NCBI RefSeq assembly: GCF_014699055.1
Contig: NZ_JACXAC010000003.1
Location: 714,588 to 778,587, forward strand
DNA length: 64,000 nt
Reading direction: 5' to 3'
DNA from: Hymenobacter armeniacus
Lineage (GTDB): Bacteria > Bacteroidota > Bacteroidia > Cytophagales > Hymenobacteraceae
The translations under genes and the position numbers were made by a program. The notes under the pieces were generated by a model. It was not told the origin of the DNA. It saw nothing but the letters and a program-made list of their open reading frames with translations, and made no database searches. Below are positions 16,880 through 26,181 of the stretch, piece after piece. How positions within the stretch are numbered: the stretch's first letter is position 1; the number at the start of each line of letters is the position of its first letter.

Positions 16880-18178
16880 CATGCCCGTTTTGACCGCCGC
16901 GCCCAGCTCCGTGAGCAGCGCAAATAGGCCCACGTAGGTGCGGTTCAGGTAGATGAAGTGTTCGGAGCCGCGGGGCTCGCGCTGCTTGCGCAGTTCGGGG
17001 TCAGCCATGAGGTCGTCGCCGAGGGCGTAAAGGGCGGCCATGTAGGCCGGGTCACCGAAATCGAAAGTGGGCTGACGGAAGGGGCGGCCCACCAGCTCTA
17101 GTGATACCTGCAGGGTGCGCAAGTAAAGGGCGCGCATGGCCGGGGCATCGGTGGGGCGCAGCACGCCGGCGTGGGTGAGCAGCTCGGCCAGGCGGGCTTC
17201 GTCGGCAATGGTTTCGGGGGCCAGCAGGGCAGTGAACAGCTGGTACACGTCCTGCGGCACGTCCTTCACGCAGCCGAAATCGAGCACGCCGAGGGTGCCG
17301 CCGTGGTCGGCGCGCATGAGGAAGTTGCCGGGGTGCGGGTCGGCGTGCAGGCGATGCAGGGTGTTGAACTGGAACTGGTAGAAGTCCCACAGCGCCTGGC
17401 CGATTTGGTTGCGCACTTCCTGGCTGGGGTTGGTGGCCAGAAATTCTTTCAGGTGCTGGCCGGGCAGCCAGTCCATGGTGAGAATGCGGGCCGTAGAAAA
17501 CTCGGGGTAGTAGGCCGGAAACTCCAAATGCTGCAGCCCCTGGCACTCGGCCGCGATTTCCTGGCCGCGCCGCAGTTCCAGCTTATAATCGGTTTCCTCC
17601 AGCAGCCGGGTCTCGACCTCCTCCAGATAAGGCCGCACCTGCGCTTCGTTCAGCCCCATGATGCGCAGGGCAATGGGCTTCACCAGGCGGATATCCGACT
17701 TGATGCTGTCGGCCACGCCGGGGTATTGCACCTTCACGGCCAGGGCTTTGCCGTCTTTGCGCGCCAAATGCACCTGCCCGATGCTAGCCGCCTGCCGGGC
17801 CTCGGGCTCGAACTCGTCGAAGAGCTGAAACGGCGACTTGCCGAAGGCATCCCGGAACGCCTTCACCACCAACGGGCCCGAGAGGGGCGGCGTCGAGTAT
17901 TGGGCCTGGGCAAACTGCTCGGCGTAAGCCGTGGGCAGCATGTTCTTCTCCATGGCCAGCATTTGGGCCACTTTCAGCACCGAGCCTTTCATCTCGCTCA
18001 GCGTGCCGTAGAGCTCGGCGGCGTTGGCGGCGTGCAGGTCTTCGGTGGTCGACTCCGCACCCACGGCCTTTTTGGCGTAGTGCTTAATGTAGTTGGTGCC
18101 GACGTTGAAGCCGGTTTTGGCAAAGCGGGCGGCGCGGGCCACCTTGGTGGTCGGCAGGGAGGTTTGGGGTTCGTCCAT
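16874..18178 (-). CDS. ABC1/AarF/UbiB family atypical kinase
   Basis: The 434-residue protein shows the family's features. The KxGQ-like helix (MKGSVLKVAQML, about 63-74) is followed by the Ala-rich loop QAASIGQVHLA, the lysine strand LAVKVQYPGV, and the catalytic and metal-binding segments HADPHPGNFL and GVLDFGCVK. Members support quinone synthesis or membrane lipid homeostasis. The gene follows a TetR regulator gene and a photolyase gene on the same strand. The canonical KxGQ ends as KVAQ here. Confidence 0.92.
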   Translation of the reverse strand: MDEPQTSLPTTKVARAARFAKTGFNVGTNYIKHYAKKAVGAESTTEDLHAANAAELYGTLSEMKGSVLKVAQMLAMEKNMLPTAYAEQFAQAQYSTPPLSGPLVVKAFRDAFGKSPFQLFDEFEPEARQAASIGQVHLARKDGKALAVKVQYPGVADSIKSDIRLVKPIALRIMGLNEAQVRPYLEEVETRLLEETDYKLELRRGQEIAAECQGLQHLEFPAYYPEFSTARILTMDWLPGQHLKEFLATNPSQEVRNQIGQALWDFYQFQFNTLHRLHADPHPGNFLMRADHGGTLGVLDFGCVKDVPQDVYQLFTALLAPETIADEARLAELLTHAGVLRPTDAPAMRALYLRTLQVSLELVGRPFRQPTFDFGDPAYMAALYALGDDLMADPELRKQREPRGSEHFIYLNRTYVGLFALLTELGAAVKTGMM

Positions 18179-18182
18179 AAAT

Positions 18183-18262
18183 CAGTGAACAGTGAACAAC
18201 GAACAGGTAGTCAGAATTTCATTGAACGGCACTGTTCATTGCTCACTGTTCACTGTTCATTG
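18183..18262. repeat. Inverted repeat of CAGTGAACA units
   Basis: CAGTGAACAGTGAACAACGAACAG (two tandem units, 18183-18206) is mirrored by CACTGTTCACTGTTCATTG-type sequence at 18232-18262. The element fills the gap between the TetR and ABC1 kinase genes and probably forms a hairpin. The style resembles the GTTGTCAGTT repeats but the sequence is distinct. Confidence 0.75.
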
Positions 18263-18267
18263 CAGCG

Positions 18268-18897
18268 TTAGCGTCTTACCAGAAACCGCACGAAATCCAC
18301 GGCCGAATCCAACGTGTTGCGGCCCACGAGGTCGAAGCTCAGCGTCACGGCTTTTTCCACGGCCGCGTCGGTGCGCTCGAAGTTCACCGTGTCGTCCTTG
18401 GCGAAGTAGCCCAGCACAAAAAGCGCCTGCTGCCAAAAGAAGCGCGGGTAGCCGTCCTGCACCAACGGGCGGTTGGCAATTTCGCCGCTCACGCGCCCGG
18501 CGCTGAGCAGGTCGCTCACGAAATATTCAAAGTCCTGCCGGAAGTCATCGAGCACGCGTGGCGAGAGCGCCGGGATGCGGTGCAGCGAGCGGCGCAGGCT
18601 CATCAGGGCGTAGGAGCGGTTGTTTTTGAGAATTTCGAGCAGCGTGTAATAAAACGCCAGCAGCTTCTCGCGGCTGCCGTAGCCCTCCCACACCGGCTCG
18701 GCCGCGGCCGTTTCGCGCGCCTGCCGCCCAAAATCAGCCCAGATTTCGCGGTCAATGGCCTCGAAGTTGGGGTAATGCTGGTAGAACTCGGCTTCGGCCA
18801 CGCCCAACTGCTGGGTGAGCTTGAACACCGATTGCGGCGGGTGGCCTTCGTTGAGCACGAAGTCGAGATAGGCTTGTTTGATGCGGTCCTTTTCCAT
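18268..18897 (-). CDS. TetR family transcriptional regulator
   Basis: The 209-residue protein starts at the ATG at 18897 (MEKDRIKQAYLDFVLNEGH). The first 50 residues form the TetR-type helix-turn-helix (FKLTQQLGVAEAEFYQHYPN), followed by an all-helical ligand domain. In-frame sequence upstream of this ATG has no protein-like composition. The adjacent ABC1 kinase and photolyase genes on the same strand are likely targets or operon partners. Confidence 0.88.
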   Translation of the reverse strand: MEKDRIKQAYLDFVLNEGHPPQSVFKLTQQLGVAEAEFYQHYPNFEAIDREIWADFGRQARETAAAEPVWEGYGSREKLLAFYYTLLEILKNNRSYALMSLRRSLHRIPALSPRVLDDFRQDFEYFVSDLLSAGRVSGEIANRPLVQDGYPRFFWQQALFVLGYFAKDDTVNFERTDAAVEKAVTLSFDLVGRNTLDSAVDFVRFLVRR

Positions 18898-18947
18898 GGC
18901 AGTACAACCGGTTGAGTAGGCGGGAGGTTCTGATTGCAGAGTCCATG

Positions 18948-20273
18948 CTACGACGCGGCATTGCGCGCCGCCCGAATGGCCTCCACGGCTCGCTCGCGTC
19001 CAAACTTGTGGTCCACAATCGGTTTGGGATACTTCGCCGTGCCCACTTCTGGCACCCATTTTTTGATGTATTTCATCTGGGGGTCGACCTGCGCCTGCTG
19101 GCTTTCGGGGCTGTACACCCGGAACCACGGGGCCGAGATAGCGCCGGTGCCGGCCATCCACTGCCAGTTGCCCACGTTGTTGGCCATGTCGTAGTCGAGG
19201 AGCTTGTCGGCGAAATACCGCTCGCCCCACCGCCAGTCGATGAATAAGTGCTTCACCAGAAAGCCGGCCACGGTCATGCGCACGCGGTTGGGCAGGTAGC
19301 CGGTTTCGTTGAGCTGGCGCATGCCGGCGTCCACCAGCGGGTAGCCGGTGCGGCCCTCGCACCAGGCCCGAAACTCGTCTTCGTTGTTGCGGTAGGGAAT
19401 GTCCCGCATCTTGGGGTCGTAGCTCTCGGTGGCGGTGTTGGGGAAGTGCCAGAGCAGCATCATGAAGAAATCGCGCCAGATGATTTCGGCCAGTAGCTTC
19501 GGGTTTAGCTCTTTGGCCTGCTTCACCACCTCGCGCACGCTCAGCGTGCCGAAGCGCAGGTTCAGCGACTCGCGCGTGCTGCCGTGCTCATCGGCGGGCG
19601 TGTCGCGCGTTTTGTGGTAGTTGCGCACTAGGTTTTCGGCCGGCAGCTTCACCGGCGGGAAATACTGCTCCTTGCGCTCAAACCCCATGCTTTTAAGCGT
19701 GGGCCGGCTGCCCGCCTTCTCCTTGGAAATGTGGTGCAGGTTGGCTTTTTTGAACGCCTTTTTAGAGTCGTGCGGCTCCAGCAACTCGTCGGTCAGCTTG
19801 GCGGTGTAGGCCTTTAGGTACGCGCCGAACACCTTGGGCACAGTGCCCGATTTGGTCATGATTTCATCCTTGGCGAAGATGACCTGGTCCTTGTATGCGT
19901 GAAGCTCGGCGCCGTGCTTCTTCAGCATCTTGGCCACGGCCGTGTCGCGCTCGGTGGCGTAGGGCTCGTAGTCCTCGTTGGTGTGCACGGCGGCCACGTC
20001 GAAATCTTTCACCAACTGCTCCAGCACTTCTAGCGGCCGGCCGTAGCGCGCCAGAAAGGTGCCGCCGGCAGCCTCGGTTTCGTGCGCCAGCTTCTCTACT
20101 TCATCGTAAATGAAGGTGAGGCGGGCATCGGCCTTGTTGGGCAGGTGGTCGAGAATGTCGCGGTCGTAAATAAACAGCGGCAACACCGGCAGGCCGCTGG
20201 CCAGCGCGGCCGCCAGGCCCACATTGTCGTGAATGCGCAGGTCGCGCCGGTGCCAGAGAAGGCAGACTTTCAT
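18948..20273 (-). CDS. phrB: Deoxyribodipyrimidine photolyase / cryptochrome
   Basis: The 441-residue flavoprotein repairs UV-induced pyrimidine dimers with blue light. The N-terminal alpha/beta antenna domain begins KVCLLWHRRDLRIHDN. The C-terminal FAD-binding helical domain has EIIWRDFFMMLLWHFP, GRTGYPLVDAGMRQLNETGY, NRVRMTVAGFLVKHL, DWRWGERYFADKLLDYD, and the NVGNWQWMAGTG segment. Length and motifs fit class I photolyases. The neighbours (TetR, ABC1 kinase, SDR) suggest a stress- or light-related set. Confidence 0.95.
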   Translation of the reverse strand: MKVCLLWHRRDLRIHDNVGLAAALASGLPVLPLFIYDRDILDHLPNKADARLTFIYDEVEKLAHETEAAGGTFLARYGRPLEVLEQLVKDFDVAAVHTNEDYEPYATERDTAVAKMLKKHGAELHAYKDQVIFAKDEIMTKSGTVPKVFGAYLKAYTAKLTDELLEPHDSKKAFKKANLHHISKEKAGSRPTLKSMGFERKEQYFPPVKLPAENLVRNYHKTRDTPADEHGSTRESLNLRFGTLSVREVVKQAKELNPKLLAEIIWRDFFMMLLWHFPNTATESYDPKMRDIPYRNNEDEFRAWCEGRTGYPLVDAGMRQLNETGYLPNRVRMTVAGFLVKHLFIDWRWGERYFADKLLDYDMANNVGNWQWMAGTGAISAPWFRVYSPESQQAQVDPQMKYIKKWVPEVGTAKYPKPIVDHKFGRERAVEAIRAARNAAS

Positions 20274-20302
20274 GTTGGTAAGTTGGGTTATCTATGCAAA
20301 GC

Positions 20303-20397
20303 AGAACGTCACGCAGAACGCAGCGAAGCATCTTGCCCGCCATAGTAAATTGATTACTTACGATGGGCAAGATGCTTCGCTGCGCTCTGCATGACGT
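20303..20397. repeat. Inverted repeat, second copy of the AACGTCATGC family
   Basis: The left arm (20303-20339, AGAACGTCACGCAGAACGCA...) and the right arm (20363-20397) pair with few mismatches. The spacer contains TTGATTACT, also present in the loop of the copy at 6884-6996. It fills the gap between the SDR and photolyase genes. Confidence 0.85.
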
Positions 20398-20405
20398 TTT
20401 TCTAC

Positions 20406-21122
20406 CTATTTCAGTTTTCCCATGCCGCCATCCACGGCCAGCACCTGGCCGGTCACGAACGAGCTGTGGTCGGAAAGCAGGAAGGAGGCGGTGTAGGCCA
20501 GGTCTTCGGGCTGGCCGATGCGCTGCAGCGGGTGGCGCTTGCCGCCGGCCTCCACTTTTTCGGGCGAGTTGAGCAGGGCGGCGGCCAGGGGCGTGTTGGT
20601 GAGCGAGGGCGCGATGCAGTTCACGCGCACGCCACTGGCGGCGTACTCGGCAGCCAGGGCGCGGGTCAGGCCTTCCACGGCGGCTTTGGCCGTGGCAATG
20701 CTGGCGTGGAAACTCATGCCCGTATCGGCCGCCACGGTGCTGAACAGCACGATGGAAGCGGTGCCCTCGGCTTTTTTCAGGCGTTTGATGGTGGCCTGGA
20801 TGACGCGCACGGCGCCCAGCACGTTCAGGTCGAAATCGGCCTGGAAATCATCGGTCGGGATGCGCTCAAACGGCCGCAGCTTGATGCTGCCGGGGAAATA
20901 AGCCACGCCGTGCAGCACGTCGGGCAGGGCATCGAAGGCGGTGCCCACGGGCTGGGTGGCGTCGTAGGCTATGTGGGTGGTGCCCAGCTCGGCTAGCTCC
21001 GGCGACAGGTGGCGCGAGGCCGTAAATAAGTTGACGTGGAGGGAGCTCAGAAGCCGGGCCGTGGCCAGGCCAATGCCCGACGAGGCGCCGATGAGCAGAA
21101 TGTTTTTGTCGGTAAAATCCAT
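20406..21122 (-). CDS. SDR family oxidoreductase
   Basis: The 238-residue protein is a classical short-chain dehydrogenase. The cofactor loop is GASSGIG (residues 12-18), the catalytic Ser is in VLFSTVAADTG, and the tail VTGQVLAVDGGMGKLK is typical. The usual YxxxK is not in its standard place: the segment reads FHASIATAKAAVEGL, so the Tyr appears to be replaced by Ala or Ser. The substrate is unknown. It is the first gene of the minus-strand SDR-photolyase-TetR-ABC1 run. Confidence 0.88.
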   Translation of the reverse strand: MDFTDKNILLIGASSGIGLATARLLSSLHVNLFTASRHLSPELAELGTTHIAYDATQPVGTAFDALPDVLHGVAYFPGSIKLRPFERIPTDDFQADFDLNVLGAVRVIQATIKRLKKAEGTASIVLFSTVAADTGMSFHASIATAKAAVEGLTRALAAEYAASGVRVNCIAPSLTNTPLAAALLNSPEKVEAGGKRHPLQRIGQPEDLAYTASFLLSDHSSFVTGQVLAVDGGMGKLK

Positions 21123-21204
21123 GCGGGAAAGCTTAGCTGTGCGAATGCCTTGCTAACCCTGTATCAGGGCGAAAGTTTCGGCGGAAAGGCTGCCAAATGA
21201 AAAT

Positions 21205-21216
21205 GCAAACGTTTGC
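21205..21216. promoter_or_regulatory. Perfect palindrome GCAAACGTTTGC upstream of pyruvate carboxylase
   Basis: It is identical to the palindrome at 1206-1217 and matches the PurR/LacI-type consensus. It lies 109 bases before the pyc start and about 70 bases upstream of a TAGTTTCG -7-like box (21287-21294). It could control pyc, the divergent SDR gene, or both. Confidence 0.5.
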
Positions 21217-21324
21217 CGAAGATTCTCTTATAGCGAAATTTCGCTGGAAAAAATGGGGAAACGCAGGTTGGTAGCAGCCTTTGGCGTAGTTTCGCCGTAA
21301 GCGCGTTTATCCCACTACTCGCAT

Positions 21325-24300
21325 ATGAACATAACTAAACTCCTGGTCGCCAATCGCGGCGAAATTGCCATTCGCGTCATGCGCGCCGCCACCGAGCTCA
21401 ACATCCCCACGGTGGCCGTGTACACCTATGAGGACCGGTACTCGCTGCACCGCTACAAAGCCGACGAGGCCTACCAGATAGGCCGCGACGACGAGCCCCT
21501 GAAGCCTTATCTCGACATCGAGAGCATCCTGCGGGTGGCCAAGGAAAACGGGGCCAACGCCATTCACCCCGGCTACGGCTTCCTGTCCGAAAACGCCACG
21601 CTCTCGCGCCGCTGCGCCGAGGAAGGCATCATTTTCGTGGGCCCGCGCCCCGAGGTGATGGAAGCCCTCGGCGACAAGGTGCGCGCCAAGGAAGTGGCCC
21701 AGCAGTGCCAGGTGCCCCAAATCGAGAGCAGCGAGGCCGAGCTGGTCGACTTCGCCACCGCCAAAACCGAGGCCAACCGCATCGGCTACCCCGTGATGCT
21801 GAAGGCGGCGGCCGGCGGCGGCGGGCGCGGCATGCGCGTCATCCGCGACGACGAGCAGCTGGAGAAGGGCTTTTTTGAAGCCCGCAACGAGGCCCTGAAC
21901 GCCTTCGGCGACGACACCGTGTTTCTGGAGAAGTTCGTGGAGAAGCCCAAGCACATCGAAGTGCAGCTGGTGGGCGACCACCACGGCAACCTGGTGCACC
22001 TCTACGAGCGCGACTGCTCGGTGCAGCGCCGCTTTCAGAAAGTGGTGGAAGTGGCCCCGGCCATGAACCTGCCCGACCACCAGCGCCACCTCTTGTACGA
22101 GTACGCCCTGCGCATCGGGCGGGCCGTGGGCTACGACAACGTGGGCACCGTGGAATTCCTGGTGAACCCCGAGCACGACCGCATCTACTTCATTGAGGTG
22201 AACCCGCGCATCCAGGTAGAGCACACCGTGACCGAGATGATTACGGGCATCGACCTTATCAAAACCCAGATTTTCATCGCGGCCGATTACAAGCTCAGCG
22301 ACCCCGAAATTGGCCTCGGGCCCGACGTGAAGCCCTTGCGCGCCGGTTTTGCCATGCAATGCCGCGTGACCACCGAAAACCCCGAAAACGACTTCAAGCC
22401 CGACTACGGCACCATTGTGGCCTACCGGCAGGCGGGCGGCTTCGGCATTCGCCTCGACGAGGGCTCGGTGTATCAGGGCGTGGTGGTGTCGCCGTTTTTC
22501 GACTCAATGCTCGTGAAGGTGTCGGCCCACGCCTCAACGCTGCACGCCGCGGCCCAGAAAATGCTGCGCGCACTCGACGAATTCCGCGTGCGCGGCGTGC
22601 AAACCAACATTCAATTCCTCAAGAATATCGTCGGCAACGAGGAGTTTCAGACCGGTCACGCCACCGTCGACTTCATCAAAGACCACCCCGAGCTGTTCAA
22701 GTTCGAAACCCGGCGCGACCGCGCCACCCGCCTGCTGGGCTTCATCGGCGAGACGGTGGTGAACGGCAACCCCGACGTGAAAAACCTGCTCGACCCGCGC
22801 GCCAACCCGCGCCGGCCGCACATCCCGCACTCGGGCCACGAGGCGCCCGCGCCCGGCACCAAGCAGAAGCTGCACGAGTTGGGCCCCGAAGGCTTTGCCC
22901 AATGGCTGCGCGACGAGCCGCTGGTGCACTACACCGACACCACCCTGCGCGACGCCCACCAGAGCCTGCTGGCCACCCGCATGCGCACCTGGGACATGCT
23001 GAAAGTGGCCGGCGCCTACGCCAAAATGCACCCCCAGACCTTCAGCCTCGAGGTGTGGGGCGGTGCCACCTTCGACGTGGCCCTGCGCTTCCTGCACGAA
23101 GACCCCTGGGAGCGCCTGGCCAGGCTCCGCGAAGCCATTCCGAACATTCTGCTCCAAATGCTCATTCGCGGGGCCAATGGCGTGGGCTACAAGGCTTACC
23201 CGGACAATCTGACCGAGCGGTTTGTGCAGCAGGCGGCCGAAACCGGCGTCGACATCTTCCGCATTTTCGACTCGCTGAACTGGATGAAGGGCATGGAAGC
23301 CTGCATTGGCTTTGTGCGCAACAAAACCGACCGGCTGGCCGAAGCCAGCATCTGCTACACCGGCGACATTCTGGACCCCAAGCGCACCAAATACACCCTC
23401 GACTACTACCTCCGGCTGGCCAAGCAGCTCGAAGACGCCGGCGCCCACATTCTCTGCATCAAGGACATGGCGGGCCTGCTGAAGCCCTACGCCGCCACCG
23501 AGCTCATTCAGGGCCTGCGCGATACGGTGAAGCTGCCCATCCACCTGCACACGCACGATACGTCGTCGCTGCAGCCCGCCACCTACGCCAAGGCCGTGGA
23601 GGCTGGCGTCAACGTCATCGACGTGGCCATTGGCTCGCTGTCGGGGCTCACCTCGCAGCCCAACTTCAACTCGGTGGTGGAAATGTTTCGGGGCACGCCG
23701 CGCCACCGCGAGTTCGACCAGCCCTCGCTCAACGAGTTCAGCAACTACTGGGAGGCCGTGCGCGAGATGTATTACCCCTTTGAATCGGGCCTGAAAGCGG
23801 GTACGTCGGAGGTATTTCAGCACGAGATTCCGGGCGGGCAATACTCCAACCTGCGCCCGCAGGCGGCCTCGCTGGGCCTTATTGATAAGTTTGAGGAAGT
23901 GAAGCAGCGCTTTGCCGACGTGAACCAGATGTTCGGCGACATCGTGAAGGTGACGCCGAGCAGCAAGGTGGTCGGCGACATGGCCCTGTTCATGGTGTCG
24001 AACAACCTCACGCCCCAGGACGTGATGGAACGCGGGGAGGGGCTGAACTTCCCCGAGTCGGTGCGCGAGCTGTTTCGCGGCGACATCGGCCAGCCCGAAG
24101 GCGGCTGGCCCCAGGAGCTGCAGAAGCTCATTCTGAAGAACGAAACGCCCTTCACCGACCGGCCCAACGAGCACCTCGCGCCCATCGACTTCGACCAAGA
24201 GTGGACAGCTTTTCAGGAGAAATTCCCCGGCGCCAAGTTCACCGATTTGCTGTCGTCGCTGCTCTATCCCAGGGTGTTTGAGGAATACTGGGCGCACCGC

Positions 24301-24765
24301 CAGAAGTTCGGCAACGTGAGCAAGGTGCCCACGTCGGTGTTCTTCTACGGCCTGAAGCCGGGCGAGGAAACCATCATCGAAATCGCCCGGGGCAAGTCTG
24401 TCATCGTGCGCCTGGAGTCGGTGGGCACGCTGAACGAGGAAGGCTGCCGCACCATCTTCTTCACCCTCAACGGCCAGACCCGCAACCTGCAGGTGCGCGA
24501 CCAGTCGGTGGCCGTTACCAAAATCAGCAACGCCAAGGCCGACAAGGCCAACCCGCGCCAGCTGGGCGCCCCGCTCCAAGGCATGCTGAGCAAAGTGCTG
24601 GTGAAGCCCGGCCAGACGGCCACCAAAAACACGCCGCTCTTCGTCATCGAGGCCATGAAGATGGAAACCACCATCACCGCCCCGCAGGACCTGACCGTGG
24701 CCGACATAGTTTTGCACGAAGGCACCCGCGTGGCTGCCGACGACTTGGTGCTGACCCTTAACTAA
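21325..24765 (+). CDS. pyc: Pyruvate carboxylase
   Basis: The 1146-residue single-chain enzyme carboxylates pyruvate to oxaloacetate (anaplerosis). Domains in order are a biotin carboxylase (about 1-460; KLLVANRGEIAIRVMRA, the ATP-grasp loop KAAAGGGGRGMR, EVNPRIQVEHTVTE), then a carboxyltransferase (about 530-830; TDTTLRDAHQSLLATRMRT, LHTHDTSS). A tetramerisation/PC-specific region follows, and the C-terminal biotinyl domain has its lysine in EAMKMET. The length matches full-size alpha4-type enzymes. It is followed after 4 bases by the M28 peptidase gene. Confidence 0.97.
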   Translation: MNITKLLVANRGEIAIRVMRAATELNIPTVAVYTYEDRYSLHRYKADEAYQIGRDDEPLKPYLDIESILRVAKENGANAIHPGYGFLSENATLSRRCAEEGIIFVGPRPEVMEALGDKVRAKEVAQQCQVPQIESSEAELVDFATAKTEANRIGYPVMLKAAAGGGGRGMRVIRDDEQLEKGFFEARNEALNAFGDDTVFLEKFVEKPKHIEVQLVGDHHGNLVHLYERDCSVQRRFQKVVEVAPAMNLPDHQRHLLYEYALRIGRAVGYDNVGTVEFLVNPEHDRIYFIEVNPRIQVEHTVTEMITGIDLIKTQIFIAADYKLSDPEIGLGPDVKPLRAGFAMQCRVTTENPENDFKPDYGTIVAYRQAGGFGIRLDEGSVYQGVVVSPFFDSMLVKVSAHASTLHAAAQKMLRALDEFRVRGVQTNIQFLKNIVGNEEFQTGHATVDFIKDHPELFKFETRRDRATRLLGFIGETVVNGNPDVKNLLDPRANPRRPHIPHSGHEAPAPGTKQKLHELGPEGFAQWLRDEPLVHYTDTTLRDAHQSLLATRMRTWDMLKVAGAYAKMHPQTFSLEVWGGATFDVALRFLHEDPWERLARLREAIPNILLQMLIRGANGVGYKAYPDNLTERFVQQAAETGVDIFRIFDSLNWMKGMEACIGFVRNKTDRLAEASICYTGDILDPKRTKYTLDYYLRLAKQLEDAGAHILCIKDMAGLLKPYAATELIQGLRDTVKLPIHLHTHDTSSLQPATYAKAVEAGVNVIDVAIGSLSGLTSQPNFNSVVEMFRGTPRHREFDQPSLNEFSNYWEAVREMYYPFESGLKAGTSEVFQHEIPGGQYSNLRPQAASLGLIDKFEEVKQRFADVNQMFGDIVKVTPSSKVVGDMALFMVSNNLTPQDVMERGEGLNFPESVRELFRGDIGQPEGGWPQELQKLILKNETPFTDRPNEHLAPIDFDQEWTAFQEKFPGAKFTDLLSSLLYPRVFEEYWAHRQKFGNVSKVPTSVFFYGLKPGEETIIEIARGKSVIVRLESVGTLNEEGCRTIFFTLNGQTRNLQVRDQSVAVTKISNAKADKANPRQLGAPLQGMLSKVLVKPGQTATKNTPLFVIEAMKMETTITAPQDLTVADIVLHEGTRVAADDLVLTLN

Positions 24766-24769
24766 CCCG

Positions 24770-26122
24770 ATGAACAAAATTCTTTTGCTGGGCTGCATGC
24801 TGGCTGCCTTGCCCGCCGCCGCGCAGAAAAAAGCCGCCAAACCCGCCGCCAAACCGGTTGCCAAAGCCGTTGCCGTTTCCGGCGCCACCGTGACGCGTGT
24901 GGTACAAACCCTGGCCGCCGACGACATGCAGGGCCGCGGCACGGGCCAGCCCGGGGGCCAGCGCGCCGCCGATTTTCTGGCCGGAGAGTTTAAGCGCATC
25001 GGCCTGAAGCCGTTGGCGGGCCAGGCGGGCTTTGAGCAGAAGCTCACCGTGTACCAGAGCCAGACCGGCCCGGTAGGGGCCTTCATCAACGGGCAAGCCC
25101 TGGCGCCCGCGCAGGTGGTGGCCGTTTCTGGCCAGCCCGCCATCAACTGGTCGAGCGAAGATGCGCAGCCGCCCACAGTGGCCGTCATTGGCGCCGAGCC
25201 CGTGGAGCGCCGCAAGCTGTTTGGCTACCTCAACCCCACGGCCAACACGCTGGTGTTTGTCGATACGGCCCAGACCAAGGCCTTCCGCCAGCTGCAGGGC
25301 TACCTGGGCCGGGGCACCACTAGCGCCGAGCCGCCCAAGCCCTTCGCCACGGTATTTGTGCTGGGCGCCCGCCCGGCCACGCTCACCTACCGCATCAGTG
25401 CCAACGCCGTGGTGGTGCCCGTGGAGCTGCGCAACATTGTGGGCCAGCTGCCCGGCCGCGACCCCAAGCGCGCCAAGGAAAACGTGGTGTTTTCGGGCCA
25501 CTACGACCACCTGGGCATTCTCAAGCCCACGGCTGCCGGCGACTCCATTGCCAACGGCGCCGACGACGACGCCAGCGGTACGACGGCCGTGGTGGCCCTG
25601 GCCGAATACTTTAAGAAGCGCAACGACAATGCCCGCCCGCTCATCTTCGTGGCCTTCGCCGCCGAGGAAGTGGGCGGTTTTGGCTCGCAGTTCTTCTCCC
25701 GTCAGCTCGACCCCGCGCAGGTAACGGCCATGTTCAACATCGAGATGATTGGCAAGGAAGCCAAATTCGGCCCCAATACGGCCTTCATCACGGGCTACGA
25801 GAGGTCTGATTTCGGCAAGCTGCTGCAAGCCAACCTGACGGGCAGCAAGTTCCGCTTCGAGCCCGACCCGTACCCCGAGCAAAACCTGTTTTATCGGTCC
25901 GATAATGCCACCCTGGCCCGCCTAGGCGTGCCGGCCCACACCATCAGCACCGACCAGATTCCGACCGACGGCCTTTATCACTCCGTCGACGATGAAGTGG
26001 AAACCCTCGACCTCACCAACATGACGGCCGTCATTCAGGCCATTGCCCAGAGCGCCAGCGGCATCGTGGCCGGCAAGCAAACGCCCAGCCGCATTCCCCC
26101 GCTGACGGACGACCGGAACTAG
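24770..26122 (+). CDS. Secreted M28 family metallopeptidase
   Basis: The 450-residue protein has a signal peptide (MNKILLLGCMLAALPAAAQ). A Lys/Ala-rich stretch and a PA-like insert follow, then the M28 catalytic domain. The two-zinc site motifs are visible: GHYDHLG, NGADDDASGT, the catalytic AAEEVGGFGS, and the IEMIGK ligand strand, with a late His in LYHSVDDEVE. It is probably an aminopeptidase acting in the periplasm or outside. The start lies 4 bases after pyc, so the two may be co-transcribed despite unrelated roles. Confidence 0.93.
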   Translation: MNKILLLGCMLAALPAAAQKKAAKPAAKPVAKAVAVSGATVTRVVQTLAADDMQGRGTGQPGGQRAADFLAGEFKRIGLKPLAGQAGFEQKLTVYQSQTGPVGAFINGQALAPAQVVAVSGQPAINWSSEDAQPPTVAVIGAEPVERRKLFGYLNPTANTLVFVDTAQTKAFRQLQGYLGRGTTSAEPPKPFATVFVLGARPATLTYRISANAVVVPVELRNIVGQLPGRDPKRAKENVVFSGHYDHLGILKPTAAGDSIANGADDDASGTTAVVALAEYFKKRNDNARPLIFVAFAAEEVGGFGSQFFSRQLDPAQVTAMFNIEMIGKEAKFGPNTAFITGYERSDFGKLLQANLTGSKFRFEPDPYPEQNLFYRSDNATLARLGVPAHTISTDQIPTDGLYHSVDDEVETLDLTNMTAVIQAIAQSASGIVAGKQTPSRIPPLTDDRN

Positions 26123-26181
26123 GCAATGGGCGACTGGTGAATGAGTTAGTTCGACATCAATTTAGCCATTCGCCCATTCGC

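Noticed and set aside
18183..18262. Tandem CAGTGAACA units as a CRISPR-like array
   Set aside because: Units are short, contiguous and inverted around a central gap with no spacers of regular length and no cas genes.
22534..25215. 893-codon open frame on the minus strand opposite pyruvate carboxylase
   Set aside because: It is the antisense of a GC-rich gene with third-position bias. Its translation is rich in His, Gly and Val with no domain, while the plus strand encodes a complete enzyme.
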